Of a stretch of DNA of 64,000 bases, positions 36,292 to 44,479 are shown in pieces (the stretch's first letter is position 1; every line of letters begins with the position of its first letter). This DNA comes from Pseudomonadota bacterium. Its GTDB lineage: Bacteria; Pseudomonadota; Gammaproteobacteria; Burkholderiales; Burkholderiaceae_C. Position numbers and translations under genes: made by a program. The DNA lies in contig JAIUPH010000023.1 in the NCBI GenBank assembly GCA_020161065.1, positions 45,552-109,551 of the forward strand, written 5' to 3'. The notes beneath the pieces were generated by a model. It ran no database searches, had not been told where the DNA came from, and saw nothing but the letters and a program-made list of their open reading frames with translations.

Positions 36292-36706
36292 GTCTTCCGC
36301 CAAGACGTTCCTGGACAGCAATGTCTTGATCTACGCGCTTGGACGAGAGGCGGACAAGAAAGCTGCAGCCATCGCCTTGATGCTGCCGTCGGCGACGATC
36401 TCAAGCCAAGTGCTGGGTGAGGTTGCCAACGTGATGCGGCGCAAGCTGGGCTTTACGCCACAGCAGGCTGCCGAGGTGGTTGTCGATCTCATCGGGCGCA
36501 TGGACGTCGTGCTGGTGGGCACGCGAACCATGCTGATGGCGCTGGATTTGGCGCAGCGCCATTCCTTGTCTCATTTCGACAGTCAGATCGTTGCCAGTGC
36601 GTTGGAGTCCGGCTGCGAGGTGCTCTACTCGGAAGACATGCACGCAGGGCAGGTTTTCGAAGGGCGTCTTCGCATCGTCAATCCGTTTGCTGCGCCACGG
36701 CGTTGA
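36281..36706 (+). CDS. PIN-domain toxin, VapC-like
   Basis: 141 residues. PIN ribonuclease fold with acidic residues in FLDSNVLIYALG (Asp ~12), VLGEVANVMRR (Glu ~47), SHFDSQIVASALE (Asp ~98) and YSEDMHAG (Asp ~117), the expected four-residue set. Predicted to cut RNA when unbound by the upstream antitoxin. The overlap with the antitoxin gene is typical of TA operons. Codon use is atypical for the window. Confidence 0.88.
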   Translation: MPGESSAKTFLDSNVLIYALGREADKKAAAIALMLPSATISSQVLGEVANVMRRKLGFTPQQAAEVVVDLIGRMDVVLVGTRTMLMALDLAQRHSLSHFDSQIVASALESGCEVLYSEDMHAGQVFEGRLRIVNPFAAPRR

Positions 36707-36811
36707 GGCGGCGGCGACCGCTGACTGGGCATCGCACCGTTTGAACCGGCAAGGTTGACCGGGCGCGGGGCCCGTGCATGCTGCCCGCGCACGGGGCGCT
36801 GGATGGGCGGG

Positions 36812-37246
36812 TCAGCCAAGCAGCGACTCGAACAGCTTCTGGAAGCCGAAGGCGATGGTGCTCATCAGCGCGATGCCGCCGAGCAGCAGCGCCAGCATGG
36901 CGCCCAGCACCGGGCCCCAGCGCGTCGCTTGCGGCGGCTGGCCGGGGGCGTGGCGGGCGGCCCAGCGCTCGTCGCTGGTCAGGCCGTAGACGATGGCCGT
37001 CAGCATCGCGGCCGACAGCGACAGCCCCAGCAGCGGCAGCAGCGCCCAGGCCAGGCGGTCGTCCTGGCCCAGGTCGCGCAAGCGCCAGGCGCCCCACAGG
37101 CCCAGCAGCGTGGGCGGCACGTACAGCCAGCCCCAGCGGTCGCCGGCGCCGTACAGGTAGAAGCGGTGCAGGCCGAGGGCGCCGCCGGCCAGCGCGATCC
37201 AGGTGGCCAGCGTCTTCGATCGGCCGCGGCCGGGGGGTGGACTCAT
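36812..37246 (-). CDS. TM2-domain membrane protein
   Basis: 144 residues. [35 protein letters not shown] fits the TM2 domain (two helices around a GxHRFYLG-like turn); two more hydrophobic helices follow. Function unknown. It starts 153 bp from rpsP on the other strand, and the rpsP promoter overlaps its first codons. The 105-bp spacer 36707-36811 to the TA module holds nothing recognisable. Confidence 0.75.
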   Translation of the reverse strand: MSPPPGRGRSKTLATWIALAGGALGLHRFYLYGAGDRWGWLYVPPTLLGLWGAWRLRDLGQDDRLAWALLPLLGLSLSAAMLTAIVYGLTSDERWAARHAPGQPPQATRWGPVLGAMLALLLGGIALMSTIAFGFQKLFESLLG

Positions 37247-37265
37247 GGTCGGCCAAGTCTATAAT
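37238..37265 (+). promoter_or_regulatory. Promoter of the rpsP operon
   Basis: A consensus TATAAT (37260-37265) with TGGACT 16 bases upstream. The bases after the -10 (GCGCGGTT) recur after the -10 before rplS. The leader to rpsP is about 130 bases and includes a GC-rich segment, leaving room for control at the RNA level. Confidence 0.7.
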
Positions 37266-37398
37266 GCGCGGTTCCCGTCGCTGGCCATGCCAATGGCGTA
37301 TCTACTTCGCCGGGACAAAAGGTTTTGCTTCGATCGCCCAGGCTCGTGCGTGTCCCCCGGCTGCGGTGGTCTCTTCGACTATCCAAGGAAATCTCAAC

Positions 37399-37647
37399 AT
37401 GGTCGTGATCCGACTGGCTCGTGGCGGCGCCAAGAAGCGCCCGTTCTACAACGTGGTGGTGGCCGATTCGCGCGAGCGCCGTGACGGCCGCTTCATCGAG
37501 CGCGTGGGCTTCTACAACCCGATGGCCGCCGGCGGCGAGCAGCCGCTGCGCCTGGCGCTGGACCGCGTGACCTACTGGACCGGCGTCGGCGCCCAGGTCT
37601 CGCCGACCGTGGCGCGCCTGGTCGGCCAGGCCAAGCAGGCGGCCTGA
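37399..37647 (+). CDS. rpsP: 30S ribosomal protein S16
   Basis: 82 residues. [35 protein letters not shown] and [20 protein letters not shown] are S16 signatures. AAGGAA lies 8 bases before the ATG. First gene of rpsP-rimM-trmD-rplS, the universal order. Confidence 0.98.
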   Translation: MVVIRLARGGAKKRPFYNVVVADSRERRDGRFIERVGFYNPMAAGGEQPLRLALDRVTYWTGVGAQVSPTVARLVGQAKQAA

Positions 37648-37670
37648 GGCCGCGCGCCAAGGCGCCCACG

Positions 37671-38297
37671 GTGTCCCGCGGAGCAGGCTCCGCAGCGAAG
37701 CCGGATCCCCGCGATCCGGCTTCGTCGTTTGCGGCCGACGATGCCGCGCCGCCGGCCGACGCCGTGGAAGTGGCGCGCGTCGTCGGCGCCTGGGGCATCA
37801 AGGGCGGCATCAAGCTGAAGGCTTTCTCGGCCGACCCGCAGGCGCTGTTCTCGTCCAAGCGCTGGTACCTGGCGCCGGGGGAACGCGTGCTGGCGCGGCC
37901 GCCCGGCGCGGCGGCCGCGCTGCCGCGGCTGCTGAAGGTGGTGCAGGCGCGCGAGCAGGGCGAGTTCATCGTCGCCACCGCGCAAGACCTGGACGACCGC
38001 AGCGCCGCCGAGGCGCTGGCCGGCGCCCGCGTCTTCGTCTCGCGCGCCAGCTTCCCGACGCCGGATGCCGACGAGTTCTACTGGGTCGACCTCATCGGCC
38101 TGGCGGTGCGCAACCGCCAGGGGCTGGCGCTGGGCCGGGTCAGCAACCTGATCGAGACCGGCCCGCACTGCGTGCTGCGCGTGCAGCCGGCGGCGGCCGA
38201 TGCCCACGAGGTGCTGATTCCCTTCGTCGACGCCTACGTCGACCGCGTGGACCGCGAGGCCGGGCTGATCGAGGTCGACTGGGATCCGGCTGACTGA
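37671..38297 (+). CDS. rimM: Ribosome maturation factor RimM
   Basis: 208 residues from a GTG start. RimM assists 30S head assembly. [24 protein letters not shown] (positions ~30-53) is the conserved N-terminal core, [13 protein letters not shown] begins the PRC-barrel, and [15 protein letters not shown] ends it. The first ~30 codons are not conserved and contain two perfect hairpins (37678-37724), so the true start may be the GTG at 37764 or initiation may be controlled by the structure. Confidence 0.93.
   Translation: MSRGAGSAAKPDPRDPASSFAADDAAPPADAVEVARVVGAWGIKGGIKLKAFSADPQALFSSKRWYLAPGERVLARPPGAAAALPRLLKVVQAREQGEFIVATAQDLDDRSAAEALAGARVFVSRASFPTPDADEFYWVDLIGLAVRNRQGLALGRVSNLIETGPHCVLRVQPAAADAHEVLIPFVDAYVDRVDREAGLIEVDWDPAD
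37678..37724 (+). promoter_or_regulatory. Two adjacent perfect hairpins at the 5' end of rimM
   Basis: Stem GCGGAGC/GCTCCGC with a 2-base loop (37678-37693) is followed by a 12-base stem CGAAGCCGGATC/GATCCGGCTTCG with a CCCGC loop (37696-37724). Both lie at the annotated start of rimM, just after rpsP. They could attenuate, process or lower translation of the downstream part of the operon. Confidence 0.7.
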
Positions 38298-38309
38298 CGG
38301 CGGCGCGGC

Positions 38310-39095
38310 ATGCGCTTCGACGTCGTCACGCTGTTTCCCGAACTGTTCGCGCCGCACCTGGCGCAGGGCATCACGCGGCGCGCCTTCGAGTCGGCGCAGG
38401 TCGACGTGCGGCTGTGGCCGCTGCGCGACTTTGCCGACGGCGCCTACCGCCGCGTCGACGACCGCCCCTTCGGCGGCGGCCCCGGCATGGTGATGCTGGC
38501 CGAGCCGCTGCAGCGCGCGCTGGACGCAGTGCGCAGCGACCGCGCCGATCGCGCCGATCGCGCCGATCGCGCCGATCGCGGACAGCCGGCCGCGGTCGTG
38601 CACTTCACGCCCACCGGGCAGCGGCTGGACCAGGCGCTGGTGCAGCGGCTTGCCGCCGGGCCGGGCGCGGTGCTGCTGTGCGGGCGCTACGAAGGCATCG
38701 ACCAGCGCTTCATCGACCGCAACGTGACGCTGGAGATCAGCCTGGGCGACTTCGTGCTCTCCGGCGGCGAGTTGCCGGCGCTGGTGCTGCTCGACGCCGT
38801 GGCGCGGCTGCAGGAAGGCGTGCTGAACGCGCCGTCGCACCAGCAGGACAGCTTTTCCGACGGCCTGCTCGAAGGCCCCGCCTACAGCCGCCCCGAGCGC
38901 TGGGACACGCCCGAGGGCGAGCGCGCGGTGCCGCCGCTGCTGCTGTCGGGCCACCACGGGCAGATCGCCCTCTGGCGGCGGCAACAGGCGCTGGCGCTGA
39001 CGGCGCGGCGGCGTCCCGACCTGCTGGCCGCGGCGCGCGCCGCGGGGCGGTTGTCGGCCGCCGACGAGCGCTTCCTGGCCGGCCTCGGCCCGTAG
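38310..39095 (+). CDS. trmD: tRNA (guanine-37-N1)-methyltransferase
   Basis: 261 residues, SPOUT family with a trefoil knot; methylates G37 in tRNAs and prevents frameshifting. [42 protein letters not shown] and [16 protein letters not shown] are diagnostic. At ~78-90 a four-copy DRA repeat (9-bp unit) expands the loop after the GGGPGMVM strand, compared with usual family members. Confidence 0.97.
   Translation: MRFDVVTLFPELFAPHLAQGITRRAFESAQVDVRLWPLRDFADGAYRRVDDRPFGGGPGMVMLAEPLQRALDAVRSDRADRADRADRADRGQPAAVVHFTPTGQRLDQALVQRLAAGPGAVLLCGRYEGIDQRFIDRNVTLEISLGDFVLSGGELPALVLLDAVARLQEGVLNAPSHQQDSFSDGLLEGPAYSRPERWDTPEGERAVPPLLLSGHHGQIALWRRQQALALTARRRPDLLAAARAAGRLSAADERFLAGLGP
38542..38577 (+). repeat. 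Four in-frame 9-bp repeats inside trmD
   Basis: GCGCCGATC is repeated four times without mismatch, giving Arg-Ala-Asp repeats. Being a multiple of three it keeps the frame. Confidence 0.95.
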
Positions 39096-39109
39096 CTGCC
39101 GGCAGGCGC

Positions 39110-39123
39110 TACAATGCGCGGTT
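39110..39123 (+). promoter_or_regulatory. Probable internal promoter before rplS
   Basis: TACAAT followed by GCGCGGTT matches the rpsP promoter region over 13 of 14 bases. It lies 78 bases upstream of the rplS GTG, just after trmD, and would allow rplS to be made at a higher level than trmD. A clear -35 is not seen. Confidence 0.5.
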
Positions 39124-39193
39124 TTTCGATCCTCTGCCGGGATCTTCGATTCCTTCAACCCACCCGCGCAAGATCGTTCGTCTGGAGCCCTCC

Positions 39194-39547
39194 GTGGACC
39201 TCATCGCCACCCTCGAGCAGGAAGAAATCGCTCGCCTCAACCGCAAGATCCCCGCTTTCGCCCCCGGCGACACGGTGATCGTCAACGTCAACGTCGTCGA
39301 AGGCACCCGCAAGCGCGTGCAGGCCTACGAAGGCGTGGTGATCGCCAAGCGCAACCGCGGGCTGAACAGCAGCTTCATCGTGCGCAAGATCTCCAGCGGC
39401 GAAGGCGTCGAGCGCACCTTCCAGCTCTACAGCCCGCTGCTGTCCAGCATCGAAGTCAAGCGCCGCGGCGACGTGCGCCGCGCCAAGCTGTACTACCTGC
39501 GCCAGCGCAGCGGCAAGTCGGCCCGGATCAAGGAGAAGCTGGCCTGA
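39194..39547 (+). CDS. rplS: 50S ribosomal protein L19
   Basis: 117 residues with a GTG start and GGAG upstream. [60 protein letters not shown] and [21 protein letters not shown] are standard. L19 lies at the 30S-50S interface. The final codons and stop begin an 84-bp tandem repeat. Confidence 0.97.
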   Translation: MDLIATLEQEEIARLNRKIPAFAPGDTVIVNVNVVEGTRKRVQAYEGVVIAKRNRGLNSSFIVRKISSGEGVERTFQLYSPLLSSIEVKRRGDVRRAKLYYLRQRSGKSARIKEKLA

Positions 39548-39729
39548 GCGAAGCTCGGGCAAGGGCCGCAAGGCCCTCATCGCGCGCAGCGCGATGCACA
39601 GCGAACGCGCGAAGCGCAGAAGCTGGCCTGAGCGAAGCTCGGGCAAGGGCCGCAAGGCCCTCATCGCGCGCAGCGCGATGCACAGCGAACGCGCGAAGCG
39701 CAGAAGCTGGCCTGAGCGAAGCTCGGGCA
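39534..39729 (+). repeat. 84-bp tandem repeat spanning the rplS stop codon
   Basis: Two full units (39534-39617, 39618-39701) and a 28-base partial third follow at an exact 84-bp period. Each unit begins with the last codons and TGA of rplS and can fold into four small hairpins: CCTGAGC-GAA-GCTCGGG, AGGGCC-GCAA-GGCCCT, ATCGCGC-GCA-GCGCGAT and GCGC-GAA-GCGC. The 253-bp spacer to the Nudix gene contains nothing else recognisable; open frames through it are made by the repeat. Confidence 0.95.
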
Positions 39730-39800
39730 CAGCGCACGCGCTTCAGCGCCGAAGCCGCCGCCAGGCGGCTTTTTGCTGCCGGGCGGCGCACAATTTCAGC

Positions 39801-40493
39801 ATGAGCCCGCCGCGCATCATCGACCCGCATGCCGTGCCGGTGGCGGGGCACGACCAGCACCTCGACCCGGTGGCGCCGGACCGCCTGACGGCCGCCGGCG
39901 TGCGCCAGCAGTTCCACGCCGCGCAGGGCTTCGAAGCGCCGATCCGCGGCGACGGCGGCCGCCTGGGCGACCCCAGCCGGCCGGCCGCGTCGGCCGCGGT
40001 GCTGGTCGGCCTGGTCGAGCGCGACGACGGCCTGCAAGTGCTGCTGACGCGGCGCACCGAGCATTTGCGCGACCACGCCGGGCAGATCAGCTTTCCCGGC
40101 GGCCGCGCCGAGCCCGAGGACGCCAGCGCCGAGGCGACCGCGCTGCGCGAGGCCGAGGAAGAAGTGGGCCTGGCGCCGGCGCGCGTGGAACTGCTGGGCC
40201 GGCTGCCCGACTACACCACCGTCACGCAGTACGTGGTGACGCCGGTGGTCGGCATCGTGCACCCGCCGTTCGATCTGCAGCTCGACGCCTTCGAGGTGGC
40301 CGAAGCCTTCGAGGTGCCGCTGGCCTGGCTGATGACGCCGGCGCACCACCGCCGCCACGTCTTCCAGTACGACGGCGGGCAGCGCCAGTTCCTGTCGATG
40401 CCCTGGCGGCGCGACCCGCACGCCGGCGAGTACTTCATCTGGGGCGCCACCGCGGCCATGCTGCGCAACCTGTATCACTTCCTGCGCCATTGA
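39801..40493 (+). CDS. Nudix hydrolase, CoA diphosphatase-like
   Basis: 230 residues. The Nudix box is complete: G-x5-E-x7-REAEEEVGL within ISFPGGRAEPED to EEVGLAP (~105-130), preceded by the LLTRRTEHLRDHAGQISFPGG pattern of CoA pyrophosphatases (NudL group). Probably hydrolyses CoA or a related nucleoside diphosphate derivative. The ATG after the repeat is preferred to a longer frame read from the repeat DNA. Confidence 0.92.
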   Translation: MSPPRIIDPHAVPVAGHDQHLDPVAPDRLTAAGVRQQFHAAQGFEAPIRGDGGRLGDPSRPAASAAVLVGLVERDDGLQVLLTRRTEHLRDHAGQISFPGGRAEPEDASAEATALREAEEEVGLAPARVELLGRLPDYTTVTQYVVTPVVGIVHPPFDLQLDAFEVAEAFEVPLAWLMTPAHHRRHVFQYDGGQRQFLSMPWRRDPHAGEYFIWGATAAMLRNLYHFLRH

Positions 40494-40529
40494 CAGGCGG
40501 CCCCGGCGCGCGCCCTATCATCGGCGGCG

Positions 40530-41519
40530 ATGAGCTTCTTCGCCGTCTTGCTGGCCCTGCTGCTCGAACAGCTCAAGCCGCTCCCGCGCGACACCTGGGT
40601 GCACGAGGCGCTGTTCGCCTGGGTGCGCTGGACGGGCCGCAACTTCGACGCCGGCAAGTCGCACCACGGCTGGATCGTCTGGTGCGTCTCGGTGCTGGTG
40701 CCGTCGGCGCTGGTCTGCGGCGTGTACCTGCTGGTGGCGCGCTACAGCCTGCTGCTGGCGCTGGCCTTCGATGTCGCGCTGCTGTACCTGACGCTGGGCT
40801 TCCGCCAGTTCAGCCACTACTTCACCGACATCCGCGACGCGCTGGACCGCGGTGACGAAGACCTGGCGCGCCAGCGCCTGGCCGAGTGGCGCCACCTCGA
40901 TGCCAGCGAACTGCCGCGCACCGAGGTGCTGCGCCATGTCATCGAGCATGCGCTGCTGGCGGCGCACCGCCACGTGTTCGGCGTGTTCTTCTGGTTCGTT
41001 GTGCTGTCGGCGCTGGGCCTGGGGCCCACCGGCGCGGTGTTCTACCGCATGGCCGAGTTCTGCAGCCGCTTCTGGGGCTACCGCCACCGCATGCTCGACG
41101 CGCCGGCCGACGACCACCTGCTGGCACTGTCGCGCCGCATCTTCCAGTGGATCGATCACGTGCCGGCGCGGCTCACGGCCTTCGGCTTCGCGGTGGTCGG
41201 CAACTTCGAGGAAGCCATCGGCGCCTGGCGGCGCGACGCGGCGCTGTGGTACTACGGCAATGAAGGCATCATCCTCGCCGCCGCGGCCGGCGCAGTGGGC
41301 GTGCAGTTGGGCGGCGCCGCGGCGCCGGGCGTCACGCCCGACCGCAGCAAGACCTTCACCACCGGCTTGCCGGCCGACAGCACCGAGGCCCAAGGCTCCA
41401 CCGCAGGCGTGCCGCCGGTGGCGGGCCACCTGCAAAGCGTGGTCGGCCTGGTCTGGCGCTCGGTGGTGCTGTGGATGCTGCTGGTGGCGCTGCTGTCGCT
41501 GGCTAACGTGGTGGGTTGA
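40530..41519 (+). CDS. CobD/CbiB-family membrane protein
   Basis: 329 residues with several hydrophobic helices. MSFFAVLLALLLEQLKPLPR, a long cytosolic part with FSHYFTDIRDALDRGDEDLAR and GVFFWFVVLSALGLGPTGAVFYR resemble the CobD/AmpE-like family conserved next to rsgA in Burkholderiales. No other cobalamin genes are near, so a role in B12 synthesis is doubtful. A TATCAT element lies just upstream. Confidence 0.8.
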   Translation: MSFFAVLLALLLEQLKPLPRDTWVHEALFAWVRWTGRNFDAGKSHHGWIVWCVSVLVPSALVCGVYLLVARYSLLLALAFDVALLYLTLGFRQFSHYFTDIRDALDRGDEDLARQRLAEWRHLDASELPRTEVLRHVIEHALLAAHRHVFGVFFWFVVLSALGLGPTGAVFYRMAEFCSRFWGYRHRMLDAPADDHLLALSRRIFQWIDHVPARLTAFGFAVVGNFEEAIGAWRRDAALWYYGNEGIILAAAAGAVGVQLGGAAAPGVTPDRSKTFTTGLPADSTEAQGSTAGVPPVAGHLQSVVGLVWRSVVLWMLLVALLSLANVVG

Positions 41520-41524
41520 CGGCC

Positions 41525-42463
41525 TCACCAGCGCGTCTGCGACAGCTCGGCGTACAGCTCCTGGTAGATGCGCCAGCGCGAGGCGCTGATGCGCCCGGCC
41601 TCCAGCGCGGCGCGCAGGCCGCATTGCGGCTCTTCGCGGTGCGTGCAGTTGTGGAAGCGGCATTGCCCCAGCTCGGCCGCCAGGTCGGGCATCAGCGCGG
41701 CCAGTTCGGTGGCCTGCAACTGGCGCAGGCCGAACTCCTGGAAGCCCGGCGAATCGAGCACCGCGCCGCGCCGTTCGGCGTCCAGCCAGTACCAGGTGGT
41801 GGTGGTGGTGGTGTGCCGGCCGCTGGCCAGCGCCACCGAGATCTCGCCCACCTGCGCGCCGGCGCCGGGCACCAGGCGGTTGATCAGCGTGCTCTTGCCG
41901 GCGCCGCTGGGGCCGAGGATCAGCGTCGTGCGCCCTTCCAGGCGCGGCCGCAGCAGCGCCAGCGCTTCGTCGGGGGCGGCCTTGACGGCCAGCTCCAGCA
42001 CCTCCACGCCCATCGCGCGGTAGGGCTGCAGGCGCTGGCGCGCGGCGGCGGCCACCGGCAGGTCGGTCTTGTTGAGGCCGATGACCGCCGGGATGCCGGC
42101 CGCGGCGGCGGCGATCAGCGCGCGCGCCAGCTGCGATTCGCTGAACGGCGGGTCGGCCGCCACCAGCATCAGCAACTGGTCGAGGTTGGCGGCGAACGAC
42201 TTGCTGCGCCACTCGTCCTGGCGGAACAGCAGGTTGCGGCGCGGCTCGATGGCCTCGATCACGCCTTCGTCGCCGGCGCGCTGCCAGCGCACGCGATCGC
42301 CGACCACCACCTCGCTTTTCTTGCCGCGCGGGTGGCAGCGCCAGCGCTCGCCTTCGGGCGTTTCCACCACCGCGTGGCGGCCGTGGGCGGCCACCACCAG
42401 GCCGAGGTCGAGGTTGGCGCCGGCGGCGCCGCGGCCGGGCGTCGGCCGCGGGTCGCGGCTCAA
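41525..42463 (-). CDS. rsgA: Ribosome small-subunit-dependent GTPase A
   Basis: 312 residues from a TTG start; the only upstream ATG gives a six-codon frame. Circularly permuted GTPase in late 30S maturation: OB fold, then G4 NKTD (~125), G1 GPSGAGKST (~185-193), switch I, G3 DSPGFQEFG, and a C-terminal zinc knuckle CRFHNCTHREEPQC. The switch I threonines that normally read HTTT are expanded to six, followed by WYWLD. Confidence 0.94.
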   Translation of the reverse strand: MSRDPRPTPGRGAAGANLDLGLVVAAHGRHAVVETPEGERWRCHPRGKKSEVVVGDRVRWQRAGDEGVIEAIEPRRNLLFRQDEWRSKSFAANLDQLLMLVAADPPFSESQLARALIAAAAAGIPAVIGLNKTDLPVAAAARQRLQPYRAMGVEVLELAVKAAPDEALALLRPRLEGRTTLILGPSGAGKSTLINRLVPGAGAQVGEISVALASGRHTTTTTTWYWLDAERRGAVLDSPGFQEFGLRQLQATELAALMPDLAAELGQCRFHNCTHREEPQCGLRAALEAGRISASRWRIYQELYAELSQTRW

Positions 42464-42476
42464 GGCGCGAGGGCCG

Positions 42477-43745
42477 TCATGCCGGCTGCGGCAGCGCCGC
42501 CAGGCGCTCGGAGGCCGGCGGGTGCGAGTAGTAGAAGCGCACGTACACCGGGTCGGGCGTCAGCGTCGAGGCGTTGTCCTCGTGCAGCTTCAGCAGCGCC
42601 GAGGCCAGGCTGCGGCCATCGGCTTGCGCGCAGGCGTAGGCGTCGGCCTCGAACTCGTGGCGGCGCGACAGCTGCGACGCCAGCGGCGTGATGAAGAACA
42701 GGAACGGCGGCAGCGCCAGGCTGAACAGCAGCAGCGCCAGCGCGTCGTTGGGCGCCGCCAGGTTGGGCGCCACGCCCAGGCCGGCGTAGAAGCCGCTGTC
42801 GCCCGCCAGCCAGCCCAGCAGCGCCAGGCCGGCGCCGCTGGCGCCGAAGATCATCAGCATGCGCTTGAGCACGTGGCGGTGCTTGAAGTGGCCCAGCTCG
42901 TGCGCCAGCACCGCCTCCACCTCGGGCGGCGACAGCCGCGCCAGCAGCGTGTCGAAGAACACCACGCGCTTGGCCGCGCCCAGGCCGGTGAAGTAGGCGT
43001 TCGCGTGTGCCGAGCGCTTGCTGCCGTCCATCACGAACAAGCCCTTGGCCGCAAAGCCGCAGCGCTGCATCAGCGCCTGCACGCGGGCCTTCAGCGCCTC
43101 GTCGGGCAGCGGCTCGAAGCGGTTGAAGAGCGGCGCGATCACGGTCGGGTACAGCACCAGCAGCAGCAGGTTGAAGCCGACCCACGCCACCCAGGCCCAG
43201 AACCACCAGCTCGTGCCCAGGCTGCCCATGATCCACAGGATCAGCGCGGCCAGCGGCAGGCCGATCAGCGCGCCGACCAGCGCGCCTTTCAGCAGGTCGG
43301 CGACGAACAGCGCCGGCGTCACGCGGTTGAAGCCGAAGCGATGCTCCAGCACGAAGGTGGCGTAGACGTCGAACGGCAGCTCCAGCAGGCCGCCGATCAG
43401 CGTGAACGCGGCCAGCAGCGATAGCTGGTAGGCCATCGTGCCCCACCGCGGCAGCACGGCGTCGCGCAGCGCGACGTTGAGCGCGTCGAGCCCGCCCAGC
43501 AGCGTCCAGCCCAGCAGCACGGCGGCGCCGAAGGCCATGCTCAGCAGCCCCAGCCGCGCCTTGGCGATGGTGTAGTCGGCGGCGCGCCGGTGCGCCGCCA
43601 GCGTCACGCTGCCGGCAAAGGCCGGCGGCACCTGGTCGCGGTGCCGCGCCACGTGGCGGATCTGCCGCGTGGCCAGCCACAGCCGCAGCGCCAGCCAGGC
43701 CAGCACGACGGCGGCGAACACCAGGGAGACGAACGATGGCTGCAT
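42477..43745 (-). CDS. M48-family membrane metallopeptidase (Ste24-like)
   Basis: 422 residues. Several membrane helices; zinc motif HELGH in [13 protein letters not shown] (~280-292) and the third ligand Glu in [11 protein letters not shown]. [20 protein letters not shown] segment matches CAAX protease/Ste24 peptidases. Probably degrades or processes membrane proteins. It starts at the MQPSFV methionine, divergent from orn by 50 bases, and precedes rsgA. Confidence 0.93.
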   Translation of the reverse strand: MQPSFVSLVFAAVVLAWLALRLWLATRQIRHVARHRDQVPPAFAGSVTLAAHRRAADYTIAKARLGLLSMAFGAAVLLGWTLLGGLDALNVALRDAVLPRWGTMAYQLSLLAAFTLIGGLLELPFDVYATFVLEHRFGFNRVTPALFVADLLKGALVGALIGLPLAALILWIMGSLGTSWWFWAWVAWVGFNLLLLVLYPTVIAPLFNRFEPLPDEALKARVQALMQRCGFAAKGLFVMDGSKRSAHANAYFTGLGAAKRVVFFDTLLARLSPPEVEAVLAHELGHFKHRHVLKRMLMIFGASGAGLALLGWLAGDSGFYAGLGVAPNLAAPNDALALLLFSLALPPFLFFITPLASQLSRRHEFEADAYACAQADGRSLASALLKLHEDNASTLTPDPVYVRFYYSHPPASERLAALPQPA

Positions 43746-43795
43746 GGGGCCCGAAGTGTAGGCTTGGGCGAGAATCGCAAGCCCTTCCGAACCGC

Positions 43796-44377
43796 ATGAC
43801 CATGAGCGAAGCCGCCGCCCCTGCACCGACCCTTGCCGCCAGCGAACACAACCTGATCTGGATCGACCTCGAAATGACGGGGCTGTACCCCGACCGCGAC
43901 CGCATCATCGAGGTGGCGGTGGTCGTCACCGACCCGCAGGTGAGCGTGCGCGTCGAAGGCCCGGTGCTGGCGGTGCACCAGAGCGACGCCGTGCTCGACG
44001 CCATGGACGCCTGGAACAAGGGCACGCACGGCAAGAGCGGGCTGATCGACCGCGTCAAGGCCTCGGCCGTCGACGAGGCCGCGGCCGAGGCCGAGGTGAT
44101 CGCCTTCTTGCAGCGTTATGTGCCCGCCGGCAAAAGCCCGATGTGCGGCAACTCGATCTGCCAGGACCGCCGCTTCCTCGCCAACACCATGCCGCGGCTG
44201 GAAGCCTTCTTCCACTACCGCAACCTCGACGTCAGCACGCTCAAGGAACTGGCGCGGCGCTGGAAGCCCAAGGCGCTGGAAGGCTTCAAGAAAGCGCAGG
44301 CGCACACGGCGCTGGCCGACATCCACGAGTCGATCGACGAGCTGCTGCACTACCGCCAGCACCTGCTGGCGGTTTGA
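43796..44377 (+). CDS. orn: Oligoribonuclease
   Basis: 193 residues (191 if the second ATG is used). DEDDh 3'-5' exonuclease that degrades 2-5 nt RNAs and pGpG. Motif [11 protein letters not shown] (~20-29), [25 protein letters not shown], and the late [18 protein letters not shown] with catalytic His/Asp. The final seven codons and stop form the first unit of a four-copy repeat. Confidence 0.96.
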   Translation: MTMSEAAAPAPTLAASEHNLIWIDLEMTGLYPDRDRIIEVAVVVTDPQVSVRVEGPVLAVHQSDAVLDAMDAWNKGTHGKSGLIDRVKASAVDEAAAEAEVIAFLQRYVPAGKSPMCGNSICQDRRFLANTMPRLEAFFHYRNLDVSTLKELARRWKPKALEGFKKAQAHTALADIHESIDELLHYRQHLLAV

Positions 44378-44470
44378 CGGTCCGCGCCAGCACCTGCTGG
44401 CGGTTTGACGGTCTGCGTCAGCACCTGCTGGCGGTTTGACGGTCCGCGCCAGCATCTGCTGGCGGTTTGA
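44354..44470. repeat. Four 31-bp hairpin repeats spanning the orn stop codon
   Basis: Units begin at 44354, 44385, 44416 and 44447, period exactly 31. Each has an 8-base stem CGCCAGCA/TGCTGGCG with a 2-base loop, then GTTTGA, the orn stop, and a short linker. Unit 3 changes one stem C to T, keeping a G-T wobble; unit 4 changes only the loop. The array fills the space between orn and the convergent DUF1501 gene and can act as a two-way transcription end, though no U-tract is present. Confidence 0.95.
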
Positions 44471-44479
44471 TAGGCGCGA

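Noticed and set aside
37266-37398. A riboswitch in the rpsP leader
   Set aside because: No known riboswitch core could be recognised; the leader is only GC-rich with short helices.
39560-39800. Open frames crossing the 84-bp repeat, and the longer Nudix frame starting at 39594
   Set aside because: The frames exist only because 84 is divisible by three; their protein is a simple repeat, and the Nudix family starts at the ATG after it.
40530-41519. Cobalamin biosynthesis locus
   Set aside because: Only a distant CobD/CbiB-like membrane protein is present, in a conserved rsgA-orn neighbourhood without other cob genes.
44354-44470. The regular repeats after orn as a CRISPR array
   Set aside because: There are no variable spacers (the 31-bp unit includes its linker), only four units, and no cas genes nearby.
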